Shown: positions 1 through 5,118 of the stretch, one piece after another
How the letters are laid out: every line of letters begins with the position of its first letter
How positions within the stretch are numbered: the stretch's first letter is position 1
Assembly: GCA_013695565.1 (NCBI GenBank)
Contig: JACDAG010000650.1
Span: 1 to 5,118 of the forward strand
DNA from: Bradyrhizobium sp.
GTDB taxonomy: Bacteria; Pseudomonadota; Alphaproteobacteria; Rhizobiales; Xanthobacteraceae
DNA: 5,118 bases
Direction of reading: 5' to 3'
Translations under genes and position numbers: made by a program
Notes under the pieces: model-generated
What the model was told of the DNA's origin: nothing
The model's database searches: none
The model's input: the letters and a program-made list of their open reading frames with translations, nothing else

Positions 1-258
1 CGCCATCACCACATTGGCTTTCATCGCGCCCAGCAAGAGTTCAAAATAGATGTCGCTGTTCTTGCCGAGATAGGCGATGCGCTCGCCCGGCTTGACGCCG
101 AGCGCGATCAGCGCGTTCGCGACGCGATTGGTCTTGATGTCGAATTCGGCGAAGCTGGTCTGGCGTCCTTCGAATTCATAGACCAGCGCGTTGCCGCGGC
201 TCCTGGCGCGCTCGCGCACCATCTCGGCAAGGTTTGCCGGCGCTTGTGTGGCGGACAT
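1..258 (-). CDS. Acyl-CoA ligase (AMP-binding, FadD-like), N-terminal 86 residues, cut by the window edge
   Basis: Only the N-terminus is present: 86 codons read leftward from the ATG at 258-256 to base 1 without a stop. The protein starts MSATQAPANLAEMVRERA and continues through LVYEFEGRQTSFAEFD (about residues 25-40) and NRVANALIALGVKPGERIAYL (about 44-64). This pattern is typical of the first subdomain of class I adenylate-forming enzymes, where an 'F/Y-x-E-F/L' segment precedes 'N-R-x-A-x-x-L-x-x-L-G-V-x-x-G-D/E-R'. The family converts a carboxylic acid, ATP and CoA to acyl-CoA, AMP and pyrophosphate in the cytoplasm. The P-loop and catalytic lysine lie outside the window, so activity and substrate cannot be judged. 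A GGGAG ribosome binding site (267-263) four bases before the ATG supports the start. It lies downstream of the reductase gene on the same strand, 162 bases away, and may be co-transcribed with it. It is related to, but clearly different from, the ligase at 2334-3872. Confidence 0.88.
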   Translation of the reverse strand, partial: MSATQAPANLAEMVRERARSRGNALVYEFEGRQTSFAEFDIKTNRVANALIALGVKPGERIAYLGKNSDIYFELLLGAMKANVVMA

Positions 259-326
259 GTTTCTCCCGAATATCTTGCTGCTTATTGTCGAGATGTTATT
301 GGCTCAGGCGGCTCCGCGCAATCGGT

Positions 327-411
327 CGTCATTGCGAGAAGCGAATGCGACGAAGCAATCCATTCCGTCCTAACGGCACGATGGATTGCTTCGCTTTCGC
401 TCGCAATGACG
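327..411. repeat. Imperfect palindromic intergenic repeat (REP/RPE-like), about 85 bases
   Basis: Two perfect stem segments are visible. The outer one pairs CGTCATTGCGAG (327-338) with CTCGCAATGACG (400-411). The inner one pairs 13 bases at 351-363 (CGAAGCAATCCAT) with 381-393. They are separated by an asymmetric internal loop of 12 bases on one side and 6 on the other. A small CCGT/ACGG hairpin (365-368 with 373-376) forms the tip. From memory, this ATTGCGAG...GAAGCAATCCA type is scattered in many copies between genes of Bradyrhizobium-like genomes. It sits 9 bases past the reductase stop codon, between that gene and the downstream ligase. A transcript would fold into a long hairpin that could protect the 3' end or attenuate read-through. 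It has no T-tract on either side, so it is not a standard intrinsic terminator. Confidence 0.85.
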
Positions 412-420
412 GGGAGGATT

Positions 421-1293
421 TTACCCCCGCGCCGCGCGGTCCTTTTCGTTCTGCGCCTTGATCGAATCGCGCGCCCGCTCCCAGTCGGCATCCGACCAGT
501 CGCGCAACTCATAGAAGTTTCCGCCGGTTGCCAGCGCCTGCGCACCATCCATCGCGATGGTCTCGCCGTTGATCCAGTCGCAGCCGCCGGAGATCAGGAA
601 CACGGCCAGGTTCTGCAACTCCTCCATCTTGCCGACGCGGGCCATCGGATTTCTGGCGATGGTCCGTGCACCCGGTTCATCGCCGGGGTTGAGACGCTTG
701 CTCATGCCCTCGGTTGGAATTTCACCGGGCGCGATGGTATTGAGCCTTATGCCATAGCGGCCCCATTCCATCGCCAGCGACATCGTCATGGCGTGGATCG
801 CCGACTTGCTCATTGCCGACGGCACCACGTAGGGCGAGCCGTTACGCACCCAGGTTACGGTGATCGACACCACGTTGCCGGGCTGCTTCTCGGCGATCCA
901 GCGGCGGCCCACCGCATGGGTGACATAGAACGTGCCGTGCATGACGATATTGGCGATCGCATCGAAGCCGCGAGGCGTCAGGTCCTGGGTGCGCGAGACG
1001 AAATTGCCGGCGGCGTTGTTGATGAGGTCGGTGAGAGGACCACCGGTCCAGATCGACTCGATCATCTCATCGACCGCAAGCGCGTTGCGGATGTCGACGC
1101 CGTGGCTGACCACCCGCCCGCCGTGCAGATCCATCAGTTCGGTTGCGGTCTCGTCGCACACGCTCTTGCGCCGGCCGCAGATATGGACTTCGGCGCCAAG
1201 CTCGAGAAATCGCGCCGCCATGGATTTGCCGAGGCCGGTACCACCTCCGGTCACGAGAATGCGCCGCCCGGCGAGAAGCTGATCGTTGAACAT
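421..1293 (-). CDS. SDR-family oxidoreductase, 2,4-dienoyl-CoA reductase-like
   Basis: This is a 290-residue short-chain dehydrogenase. The Rossmann glycine motif TGGGTGLG is at residues 15-22 and NNAAG at 92-96. GRRK at 40-43 after the second strand carries two arginines, which favours NADP(H). The SxxxK motif is Ser159-Lys163, followed by a PG at 189-190. Segments such as INNAAGNF, VVPSA and WINGETIAMDG match, from memory, mitochondrial 2,4-dienoyl-CoA reductase (DECR1). That family uses Ser and Lys where classical SDRs have YxxxK. It reduces 2,4-dienoyl-CoA to a trans-3-enoyl-CoA during unsaturated fatty-acid beta-oxidation. Keeping spacing fixed from Asn97 (human Asn148), Ser159 and Lys163 fall on human Ser210 and Lys214, but the catalytic Tyr199 position is Trp148. 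It lies divergent from the crotonase gene and upstream of a ligase on its own strand. A GTG at 1302 could add three residues; I prefer the ATG at 1293 because of the upstream GGTGGA. DECR-like family membership is firm; the exact reaction is not. Confidence 0.9.
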   Translation of the reverse strand: MFNDQLLAGRRILVTGGGTGLGKSMAARFLELGAEVHICGRRKSVCDETATELMDLHGGRVVSHGVDIRNALAVDEMIESIWTGGPLTDLINNAAGNFVSRTQDLTPRGFDAIANIVMHGTFYVTHAVGRRWIAEKQPGNVVSITVTWVRNGSPYVVPSAMSKSAIHAMTMSLAMEWGRYGIRLNTIAPGEIPTEGMSKRLNPGDEPGARTIARNPMARVGKMEELQNLAVFLISGGCDWINGETIAMDGAQALATGGNFYELRDWSDADWERARDSIKAQNEKDRAARG

Positions 1294-1297
1294 CGTT

Positions 1298-1303
1298 TCC
1301 ACC
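1298..1303 (-). promoter_or_regulatory. Ribosome binding site deciding the reductase start
   Basis: On the minus strand GGTGGA lies four bases before the ATG at 1293-1291. The alternative in-frame GTG (1302-1300) overlaps this purine-rich stretch and has only AATTCCTTCGG before it, with no Shine-Dalgarno match. This favours the ATG. The match to the consensus GGAGG is only moderate. Confidence 0.45.
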
Positions 1304-1321
1304 CGAAGGAATTGTTGTTAA

Positions 1322-1337
1322 TTGGTCGATTGACTAA
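1322..1337. promoter_or_regulatory. Possible operator: imperfect 16-base dyad
   Basis: TTGGTCGA followed directly by TTGACTAA forms an inverted repeat that matches at six of eight positions per half. It overlaps the proposed -10 of the reductase promoter and the TTGACT box facing the crotonase, so a repressor bound here could control both arms. No regulator gene is visible in the window, and a short imperfect dyad can arise by chance. Confidence 0.25.
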
Positions 1338-1382
1338 ATCCGCACAACGCCGTTCTGTAAAGCGGTAACAAAGAATAGCAGT

Positions 1383-1389
1383 GGAGGAG
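1383..1389 (+). promoter_or_regulatory. Strong ribosome binding site of the crotonase gene
   Basis: GGAGGAG lies seven bases before the ATG at 1397. It is the strongest Shine-Dalgarno match in the window and fixes that start. It suggests the crotonase is translated more efficiently than its neighbours. Confidence 0.8.
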
Positions 1390-1396
1390 AATTCTC

Positions 1397-2212
1397 ATGG
1401 AGCAGCGCGTTTCGATATCGATTTCGGACGGTATTGCCGACGTCCGACTGGTGCGGGCGGATAAAATGAACGCGCTCGATGCCGCGATGTTCGAGGCGAT
1501 TGTCGCTGCAACTGAACGACTTGCACATGAAAAAGGCGTCCGGGCGGTAGTATTGTCCGGCGAGGGGCGGTCATTCTGCGCGGGTCTCGATATGGGACGT
1601 TTCGCTGCGATGAAGGAGAGCGGCGGCAACGGCGTCCCCGGTGGCGAGAAGCGCGACCTTTCCGCGCGCACCCATGGGCTGGCCAATTTTCCCCAGCAGG
1701 CGGTCTGGGGCTGGCGGCAACTTCCGGTGCCGGTGATTGCCGCGATCCAGGGTGTCGCCTTTGGCGGCGGCTTCCAACTCGCGCTCGGCGCCGACATGCG
1801 CTTTCTCACCCCCGATGCCCGGATGTCGATCATGGAGATCAAATGGGGCCTGGTGCCGGACATGGCGGGCACGCCGATTCTCGCCAGCCTGGTGCGCGAC
1901 GATATCCTGCGCGATCTCACTTACACCGGCCGCGTCTTCTCGGCGCAGGAAGCGATGAGCTATGGCCTTGCGACACGGATCTGCGACGATCCGCGCGCAG
2001 CCGCCTTCGAGGTCGCGCGCGAGATCGCCGGCAAGAGCCCGGATGCGATCCGCGCCGCCAAGCGCATGCTCAATAATCTGTCCGTCGATCCCGGCCCGGC
2101 GCTGCTTGCCGAGTCCGTCGAGCAGATGAAGCTGATGGGCGGACCCAACCAGCAAGAAGCCGTGCGCGCCAATCTGGAAAAGCGCGCGCCGCGGTTTGCT
2201 CACGCGGGATAA
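1397..2212 (+). CDS. Crotonase/enoyl-CoA hydratase family protein, dienoyl-CoA isomerase-like active site
   Basis: This is a 271-residue protein, the usual length for a single-domain crotonase. The oxyanion-hole segments are SFCAGLDM (residues 59-66) and AFGGGFQLALG (121-131). A C-terminal helical part follows, with AGKSPDAIRAAKRML (211-225). The fold binds acyl-CoA thioesters; members hydrate 2-enoyl-CoA or shift double bonds. At the catalytic positions it has Gln127, Glu147 and Asp155. The hydratase pair (rat Glu144/Glu164) is therefore Gln/Glu here. The spacing of 20 and 8 residues equals that of Asp176, Glu196 and Asp204 in rat delta3,5-delta2,4-dienoyl-CoA isomerase (from memory), with only the first acid changed. 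A double-bond isomerase is thus at least as likely as a plain hydratase. It is transcribed divergently from the dienoyl-CoA reductase-like gene and is followed by a CoA ligase 121 bases on, which fits unsaturated acyl-CoA catabolism. Family is certain; the specific reaction is open. Confidence 0.93.
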   Translation: MEQRVSISISDGIADVRLVRADKMNALDAAMFEAIVAATERLAHEKGVRAVVLSGEGRSFCAGLDMGRFAAMKESGGNGVPGGEKRDLSARTHGLANFPQQAVWGWRQLPVPVIAAIQGVAFGGGFQLALGADMRFLTPDARMSIMEIKWGLVPDMAGTPILASLVRDDILRDLTYTGRVFSAQEAMSYGLATRICDDPRAAAFEVAREIAGKSPDAIRAAKRMLNNLSVDPGPALLAESVEQMKLMGGPNQQEAVRANLEKRAPRFAHAG

Positions 2213-2220
2213 AGATGAGT

Positions 2221-2302
2221 TGTCATTCCGGGGCGATGCAAAGCATCGAACCCGGAATCTCGAGATTCCGGGTCTGGTCCTTCGGACCATCCCGGAATGA
2301 CA
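2221..2302. repeat. Cloverleaf palindromic repeat (REP/RPE-like), 82 bases
   Basis: Four nested inverted repeats fill the gap between crotonase and ligase. A perfect 12-bp closing stem pairs TGTCATTCCGGG (2221-2232) with 2291-2302. Inside are three hairpins: CGATGC/GCATCG with an AAA loop (2234-2248); a perfect 24-base palindrome centred on CTCGAG (2250-2273); and TGGTCC/GGACCA with a TTC loop (2275-2289). Together they form a four-way junction with almost no unpaired bases. From memory, copies of this CATTCCGGG...CCCGGAATGACA family are common between genes in Bradyrhizobium-like genomes. It starts 9 bases after the crotonase stop codon and ends 31 bases before the ligase start. It has no T-tract, so it looks more like a mobile palindromic element or mRNA-stability hairpin than an intrinsic terminator. 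Confidence 0.9.
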
Positions 2303-2333
2303 GTTTAAACCCGGCGACAGATCGGAAACGACA

Positions 2334-3872
2334 ATGACAACCCCCTTCCTCGGCATCATCAGCGGCCAGCGCCGGCGCGAGCACGCCGAGGTCGCCGATC
2401 GCGCCAACCGTATCGCGAGCGGCTTGTATCAGCTCGGCGTCAAGCCGGGCGACAGCGTCTGCATGCTGATGCGCAACGACATCGCTTTCATCGAGGCGGC
2501 CTATGCCGCGATGCGGCTCGGCGCCTATGGCGTGCCCGTCAATTGGCATTTCAAGCCGGAAGAGATCAATTACGTGCTGAAGGATTCCGGCACCTCGGTG
2601 CTAATCGCGCATGCCGACATGCTGCATCAGTTGCGCGAGGCGATCCCGCCAGGCGTCACCGCGCTCAGCGTGCCGACGCCGCCCGAAATCCTCGCCAACT
2701 ACAAGATCAACCCCGATCATCTCGCGACGCCGGATTTCGCGATCGATTTCGAATCCTGGCTCACGCAGCAGCCGCGCTATGACGGGCCGGTGGTGCCGCA
2801 GCCGCAGAACATGATCTACACTTCGGGTACCACGGGCCATCCGAAAGGCGTGCGCCGCTTCGCGCCGACGCCGGCGCAGAGCGCCAACGCGGAAGCCATG
2901 CGGGGAATGATTTACGGCCTGAAGCCGGGGGCGCGCACGATCCTGCCGGGGCCCTTGTATCACTCCGCGCCGAACTCGTTCGGCTTGCGCGCCGGACGGC
3001 TCGGCGGGGCGCTGATCCTGATGCCGCGATTCGAGCCCGAGGAGTTTTTGCGGCTGATCGAAACGCAAAAAGCCGACACCATCTTCATGGTGCCGACCAT
3101 GTTCATCCGGCTGATGAAACTGCCGGAGCAAGTCCGCAAGAAGTACGACATGTCGTCGCTGCGCCACATCATCCATGCCGCGGCACCCTGTCCGGCCGAC
3201 GTCAAGCGCGCGATGATCGAGTGGTGGGGGCCGGTGATCTACGAATTCTACGGCTCGACCGAGTCAGGCGCGGTGACCTTTGCCAATTCCGAGGACGCAC
3301 TGAAGAAGCCCGGCACCGTTGGCAAGATATCGCCCGGCGCCGAGCTGCGTTTCATCGGCGACGACGGGCAGGTATTGCCGACCGGCGAGATCGGCGAAAT
3401 CTATTCGCGCATCGGGGGCAATCCGGATTTCACCTACCACAACAAGCCCGAGAAGCGTTCCGAGATCGATCGCGAGGGGTTCATTACTTCGGGCGACGTC
3501 GGCTACATCGACGAAGACGGCTACGTCTTTATCTGCGACCGCAAGCGCGACATGGTGATTTCGGGGGGTGTCAATATCTACCCCGCCGAGATCGAGGCCG
3601 CGCTGCACGCCGTTCCCGGCGTGCATGATTGCGCGGTGTTCGGTATTCCCGACGAGGAATTTGGCGAAGCGCTGATGGCGGTGGTGGAGCCGCAACCGGG
3701 CGTGACGCTGGATATCGCCTCCGTCCGCGCCCAGCTCAAGACCTCGCTGGCCGACTACAAGGTGCCCAAGCACGTCGAAATCCAGGCCAATCTGCCGCGC
3801 GAGGATTCCGGCAAGATCTTCAAACGCCGCCTGCGCGACCCCTATTGGGAGCGGGCGGGGCGGCGGATTTAG
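2334..3872 (+). CDS. Acyl-CoA ligase (class I adenylate-forming enzyme)
   Basis: This is a complete 512-residue enzyme. The core motifs are in order: the phosphate-binding loop YTSGTTGHPKG (residues 162-172), YGSTE (306-310), TSGD (385-388), the hinge and A8 region from Asp402 through SGGVNIYPAEIE (410-421), and the A10 motif DSGK with the catalytic lysine at 494. It should activate a carboxylic acid with ATP to an acyl-adenylate and transfer it to CoA, in the cytoplasm. There is no signal peptide or membrane segment. The substrate cannot be told from these motifs; medium- or long-chain, aromatic or alicyclic acids are all possible. The N-terminus is short (GIISGQRRREHAEVADRANR) but lines up with the usual first subdomain. 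An in-frame stop at 2298-2300, inside the repeat, prevents a longer start. A weak GGAAA (2324-2328) precedes the ATG. It follows the crotonase on the same strand and probably shares its transcript if the repeat is read through. Confidence 0.95.
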   Translation: MTTPFLGIISGQRRREHAEVADRANRIASGLYQLGVKPGDSVCMLMRNDIAFIEAAYAAMRLGAYGVPVNWHFKPEEINYVLKDSGTSVLIAHADMLHQLREAIPPGVTALSVPTPPEILANYKINPDHLATPDFAIDFESWLTQQPRYDGPVVPQPQNMIYTSGTTGHPKGVRRFAPTPAQSANAEAMRGMIYGLKPGARTILPGPLYHSAPNSFGLRAGRLGGALILMPRFEPEEFLRLIETQKADTIFMVPTMFIRLMKLPEQVRKKYDMSSLRHIIHAAAPCPADVKRAMIEWWGPVIYEFYGSTESGAVTFANSEDALKKPGTVGKISPGAELRFIGDDGQVLPTGEIGEIYSRIGGNPDFTYHNKPEKRSEIDREGFITSGDVGYIDEDGYVFICDRKRDMVISGGVNIYPAEIEAALHAVPGVHDCAVFGIPDEEFGEALMAVVEPQPGVTLDIASVRAQLKTSLADYKVPKHVEIQANLPREDSGKIFKRRLRDPYWERAGRRI

Positions 3873-3901
3873 GGACGACGAAGCGCTGCCGCCATCTTTA
3901 T

Positions 3902-3927
3902 CTTGCACTGCGGCAAAAAACTTGCAC
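3902..3927 (+). promoter_or_regulatory. Direct repeat CTTGCAC upstream of ppc
   Basis: CTTGCAC occurs at 3902-3908 and again at 3921-3927, a 19-base step or nearly two helical turns, separated by TGCGGCAAAAAA. A third partial copy, CTTGCC, begins at 3937. TTGCAC also resembles a -35 box, but I find no convincing -10 at the right distance. It could be part of the ppc promoter or a regulator site; the evidence is weak. Confidence 0.2.
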
Positions 3928-3959
3928 ACTCCAGAACTTGCCGGGCAAGCCTCTGGAGT
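3928..3959 (+). promoter_or_regulatory. Stem-loop covering the ppc ribosome binding site
   Basis: ACTCCAGA (3928-3935) is the perfect reverse complement of TCTGGAGT (3952-3959). Inside, CTTGC (3937-3941) pairs with GCAAG (3945-3949) around a CGG loop, leaving one unpaired base on one side and two on the other. The 3' arm contains GGAG (3955-3958), the only good Shine-Dalgarno match before the ppc ATG at 3968. In RNA the hairpin would hide that site. No T-tract follows, so it is not a terminator for the upstream ligase. Any regulatory role is inference. Confidence 0.5.
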
Positions 3960-3967
3960 AGCCAGCC

Positions 3968-5118
3968 ATGTCACCCCAGATCATGCCTTCCGATCCCGAA
4001 ATCCGGGCCAATCGCGTCGAAGACGCCGAGGATGCCCGGCTGCGGAACGATATCAGGCTGCTCGGGCGTATTCTCGGCGATACCGTGCGCGACCAGGAGG
4101 GGGCCGACGCGTTCGATCTGGTCGAGCGGATCCGGCAGACCTCGATCCGGTTCCACCGCGACGACGACAAGCCGGCGCGGCGCGAGCTTGAACTGATCCT
4201 CGACAGCATGTCGATCAGCCAGACGGTGCGGATCGTGCGCGCCTTCAGCTATTTCTCGCATTTGGCCAACATCGCCGAGGACCAGAACAACATCCGCCAG
4301 ATGCGGGCGCGCTCGACGGCCGGCGGCACGCCGCCACCGGGCACGCTGCCGCTGACGCTGACCCATGCGCGTGCGGCCGGCTTCAGCGCGGCGGACCTGC
4401 GGAAATTCTTCACCGACGCCTTGATCAGTCCGGTCCTGACCGCGCACCCCACCGAAGTCCGCCGCAAGAGCACCATCGACCGGGAGATGGAGATCGCGGC
4501 ACTGCTGGACCGCCGGGAGCGGGTGCAGCTGACGCCCGAGGAAAGCGAGGCGAGCGACGAACAGCTGCGCCGCGCCGTACTGACGCTGTGGCAGACCAAT
4601 TTGTTGCGCCGGACCAAGCTCACCGTGCTCGACGAAGTCGCCAATGGCCTCTCCTTCTACGATTACACCTTCCTGCGCGAGGTACCGAGGCTGCATTGCG
4701 CGCTGGAGGACCGGCTGAACGAGGGTGACAGCTCCCGGGGCGAACTGGCTTCGTTTCTCAAGATGGGCAGCTGGATCGGCGGCGATCGCGACGGCAACCC
4801 GTTCGTCACGGCGGAAGTGATGCGCGGAACGCTCGGGTTGCAGTCGAGCCGGGTGCTGCGCTTCTATCTCGAGGAACTGCACGTGCTCGGTTCCGAACTA
4901 TCGCTGGCGGCCCACCTTGCCGACGTTTCGAAGGATCTGCGCGCGTTGGCCGAACGCTCGCCCGACAAGTCGCCGCATCGAAGTGGCGAGCCGTACCGGC
5001 TGGCGGTATCCGGCATCTACGCCCGGCTGACCGCGACCGCGCTGAAGCTGGACGTGGGAATTACCCGGCCGCCGGTCGGCGAAGCCGCCCCCTATGCCAA
5101 TGTCGCGGAGTTCAAGAC
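3968..5118 (+). CDS. ppc: Phosphoenolpyruvate carboxylase, N-terminal 383 residues, cut by the window edge
   Basis: The reading frame is open from the ATG at 3968 to the last base (383 codons plus two bases). This is roughly 40% of the usual enzyme of about 900 residues. It makes oxaloacetate from phosphoenolpyruvate and bicarbonate in the cytoplasm, refilling the TCA cycle. The first PEPC signature is visible as LTAHPTE (residues 157-163), with His160 matching the catalytic His138 of E. coli as I recall it. The arginine- and glycine-rich GGDRDGNP loop is at 271-278. The N-terminal LRNDIRLLGRILGDTVRDQE (25-44) matches the family start. The plant-type N-terminal phosphorylation motif is absent, as expected for a bacterium. 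GGAG at 3955-3958 supports the start; a second in-frame ATG at 3983 is possible but less well placed. It lies 95 bases past the ligase on the same strand and probably has its own promoter. The C-terminal second signature is outside the window. Confidence 0.97.
   Translation, partial: MSPQIMPSDPEIRANRVEDAEDARLRNDIRLLGRILGDTVRDQEGADAFDLVERIRQTSIRFHRDDDKPARRELELILDSMSISQTVRIVRAFSYFSHLANIAEDQNNIRQMRARSTAGGTPPPGTLPLTLTHARAAGFSAADLRKFFTDALISPVLTAHPTEVRRKSTIDREMEIAALLDRRERVQLTPEESEASDEQLRRAVLTLWQTNLLRRTKLTVLDEVANGLSFYDYTFLREVPRLHCALEDRLNEGDSSRGELASFLKMGSWIGGDRDGNPFVTAEVMRGTLGLQSSRVLRFYLEELHVLGSELSLAAHLADVSKDLRALAERSPDKSPHRSGEPYRLAVSGIYARLTATALKLDVGITRPPVGEAAPYANVAEFK

Larger units (their letters stand above)
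1294..1396. promoter_or_regulatory. Divergent promoter region between the reductase and crotonase genes
   Basis: The two genes point away from each other, so this AT-richer stretch of 103 bases must hold both promoters, or one shared control site. The best candidate serves the minus-strand reductase: -35 TTTACA (1361-1356) and -10 TTTAGT (1338-1333) with a 17-base spacer, which would give a leader of about 30 bases. For the plus-strand crotonase, TTGACT (1330-1335) is a good -35, but the sequence 17-18 bases downstream (TCTGTA, 1354-1359) is a poor -10, so that promoter is uncertain. The region itself is secure from gene orientation; the individual boxes are inference. Confidence 0.5.

Noticed and set aside
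327..411. Palindromic repeats taken as a CRISPR array or tRNA-like gene
   Set aside because: There is one copy of each repeat with no regular spacers, and neither the arms nor the loops show conserved tRNA positions.
244..1368. A 374-codon plus-strand open frame across the reductase gene
   Set aside because: It is antisense to a gene with clear SDR motifs, its translation (rich in His, Arg, Asp, Gly) shows no family motif, and long antisense frames are normal in high-GC DNA with strong third-position GC.
2221..2310. Cloverleaf read as an intrinsic terminator
   Set aside because: The last stem is followed by CAGTTTAAAC only through a short mixed stretch, not by a run of T on the transcribed side, and the structure is far more complex than a terminator hairpin.
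1571..2407. Minus-strand open frame across the crotonase and the cloverleaf repeat
   Set aside because: It overlaps two well-supported plus-strand genes and reads through the palindromic repeat. No motif or ribosome binding site supports it.
3264..3974. Minus-strand open frame opposite the C-terminal half of the ligase
   Set aside because: It is antisense to the A5-A10 motifs of a complete ligase and has no recognisable protein features.
3971..4882. A 303-codon minus-strand open frame opposite ppc
   Set aside because: The opposite strand carries the unmistakable PEP carboxylase signatures. This frame is a compositional shadow with no recognisable domain.
1..5118. A previously undescribed defence or mobile system
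   Set aside because: Every gene in view belongs to a well-known metabolic family and no toxin, nuclease, transposase, integrase or reverse transcriptase motif is visible in any frame that I could support.

Overview
The window looks like the chromosome of an alphaproteobacterium of the Bradyrhizobium/Rhodopseudomonas type. This rests on high-GC codon usage and on two intergenic palindromic repeats whose ends (GTCATTGCGAG... and GTCATTCCGGG...) I recall as abundant in genomes of that family. No database search was possible, so the genus is an inference.

Layout, left to right: (1) the first 86 codons of an acyl-CoA ligase on the minus strand, running off the left edge; (2) a 162-base gap holding an imperfect palindromic repeat; (3) a minus-strand short-chain dehydrogenase that aligns closely with 2,4-dienoyl-CoA reductases; (4) a roughly 100-base divergent promoter region; (5) a plus-strand crotonase-fold protein with a partly dienoyl-CoA-isomerase-like active site; (6) a 121-base gap filled mostly by an 82-base cloverleaf repeat; (7) a complete plus-strand acyl-CoA ligase with all core adenylate-forming motifs; (8) a 95-base gap with a stem-loop that covers the next gene's Shine-Dalgarno sequence; (9) the first 383 codons of phosphoenolpyruvate carboxylase (ppc), running off the right edge.

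The first four genes read as an acyl-CoA catabolic locus arranged almost as a mirror image around the divergent promoter. Each arm has one auxiliary beta-oxidation enzyme (reductase-like on one side, hydratase/isomerase-like on the other), then a palindromic repeat, then an acyl-CoA ligase. The likely job is to activate a carboxylic acid to its CoA thioester and handle its double bonds. The actual substrate cannot be read from the sequence. ppc makes oxaloacetate from phosphoenolpyruvate and bicarbonate (anaplerosis) and is probably an independent housekeeping gene.

I do not see a defence system, mobile element with a transposase, CRISPR array, tRNA or rRNA. The points most worth a second look are the active-site substitutions in the reductase and crotonase, the cloverleaf repeat, and the hairpin over the ppc ribosome binding site.
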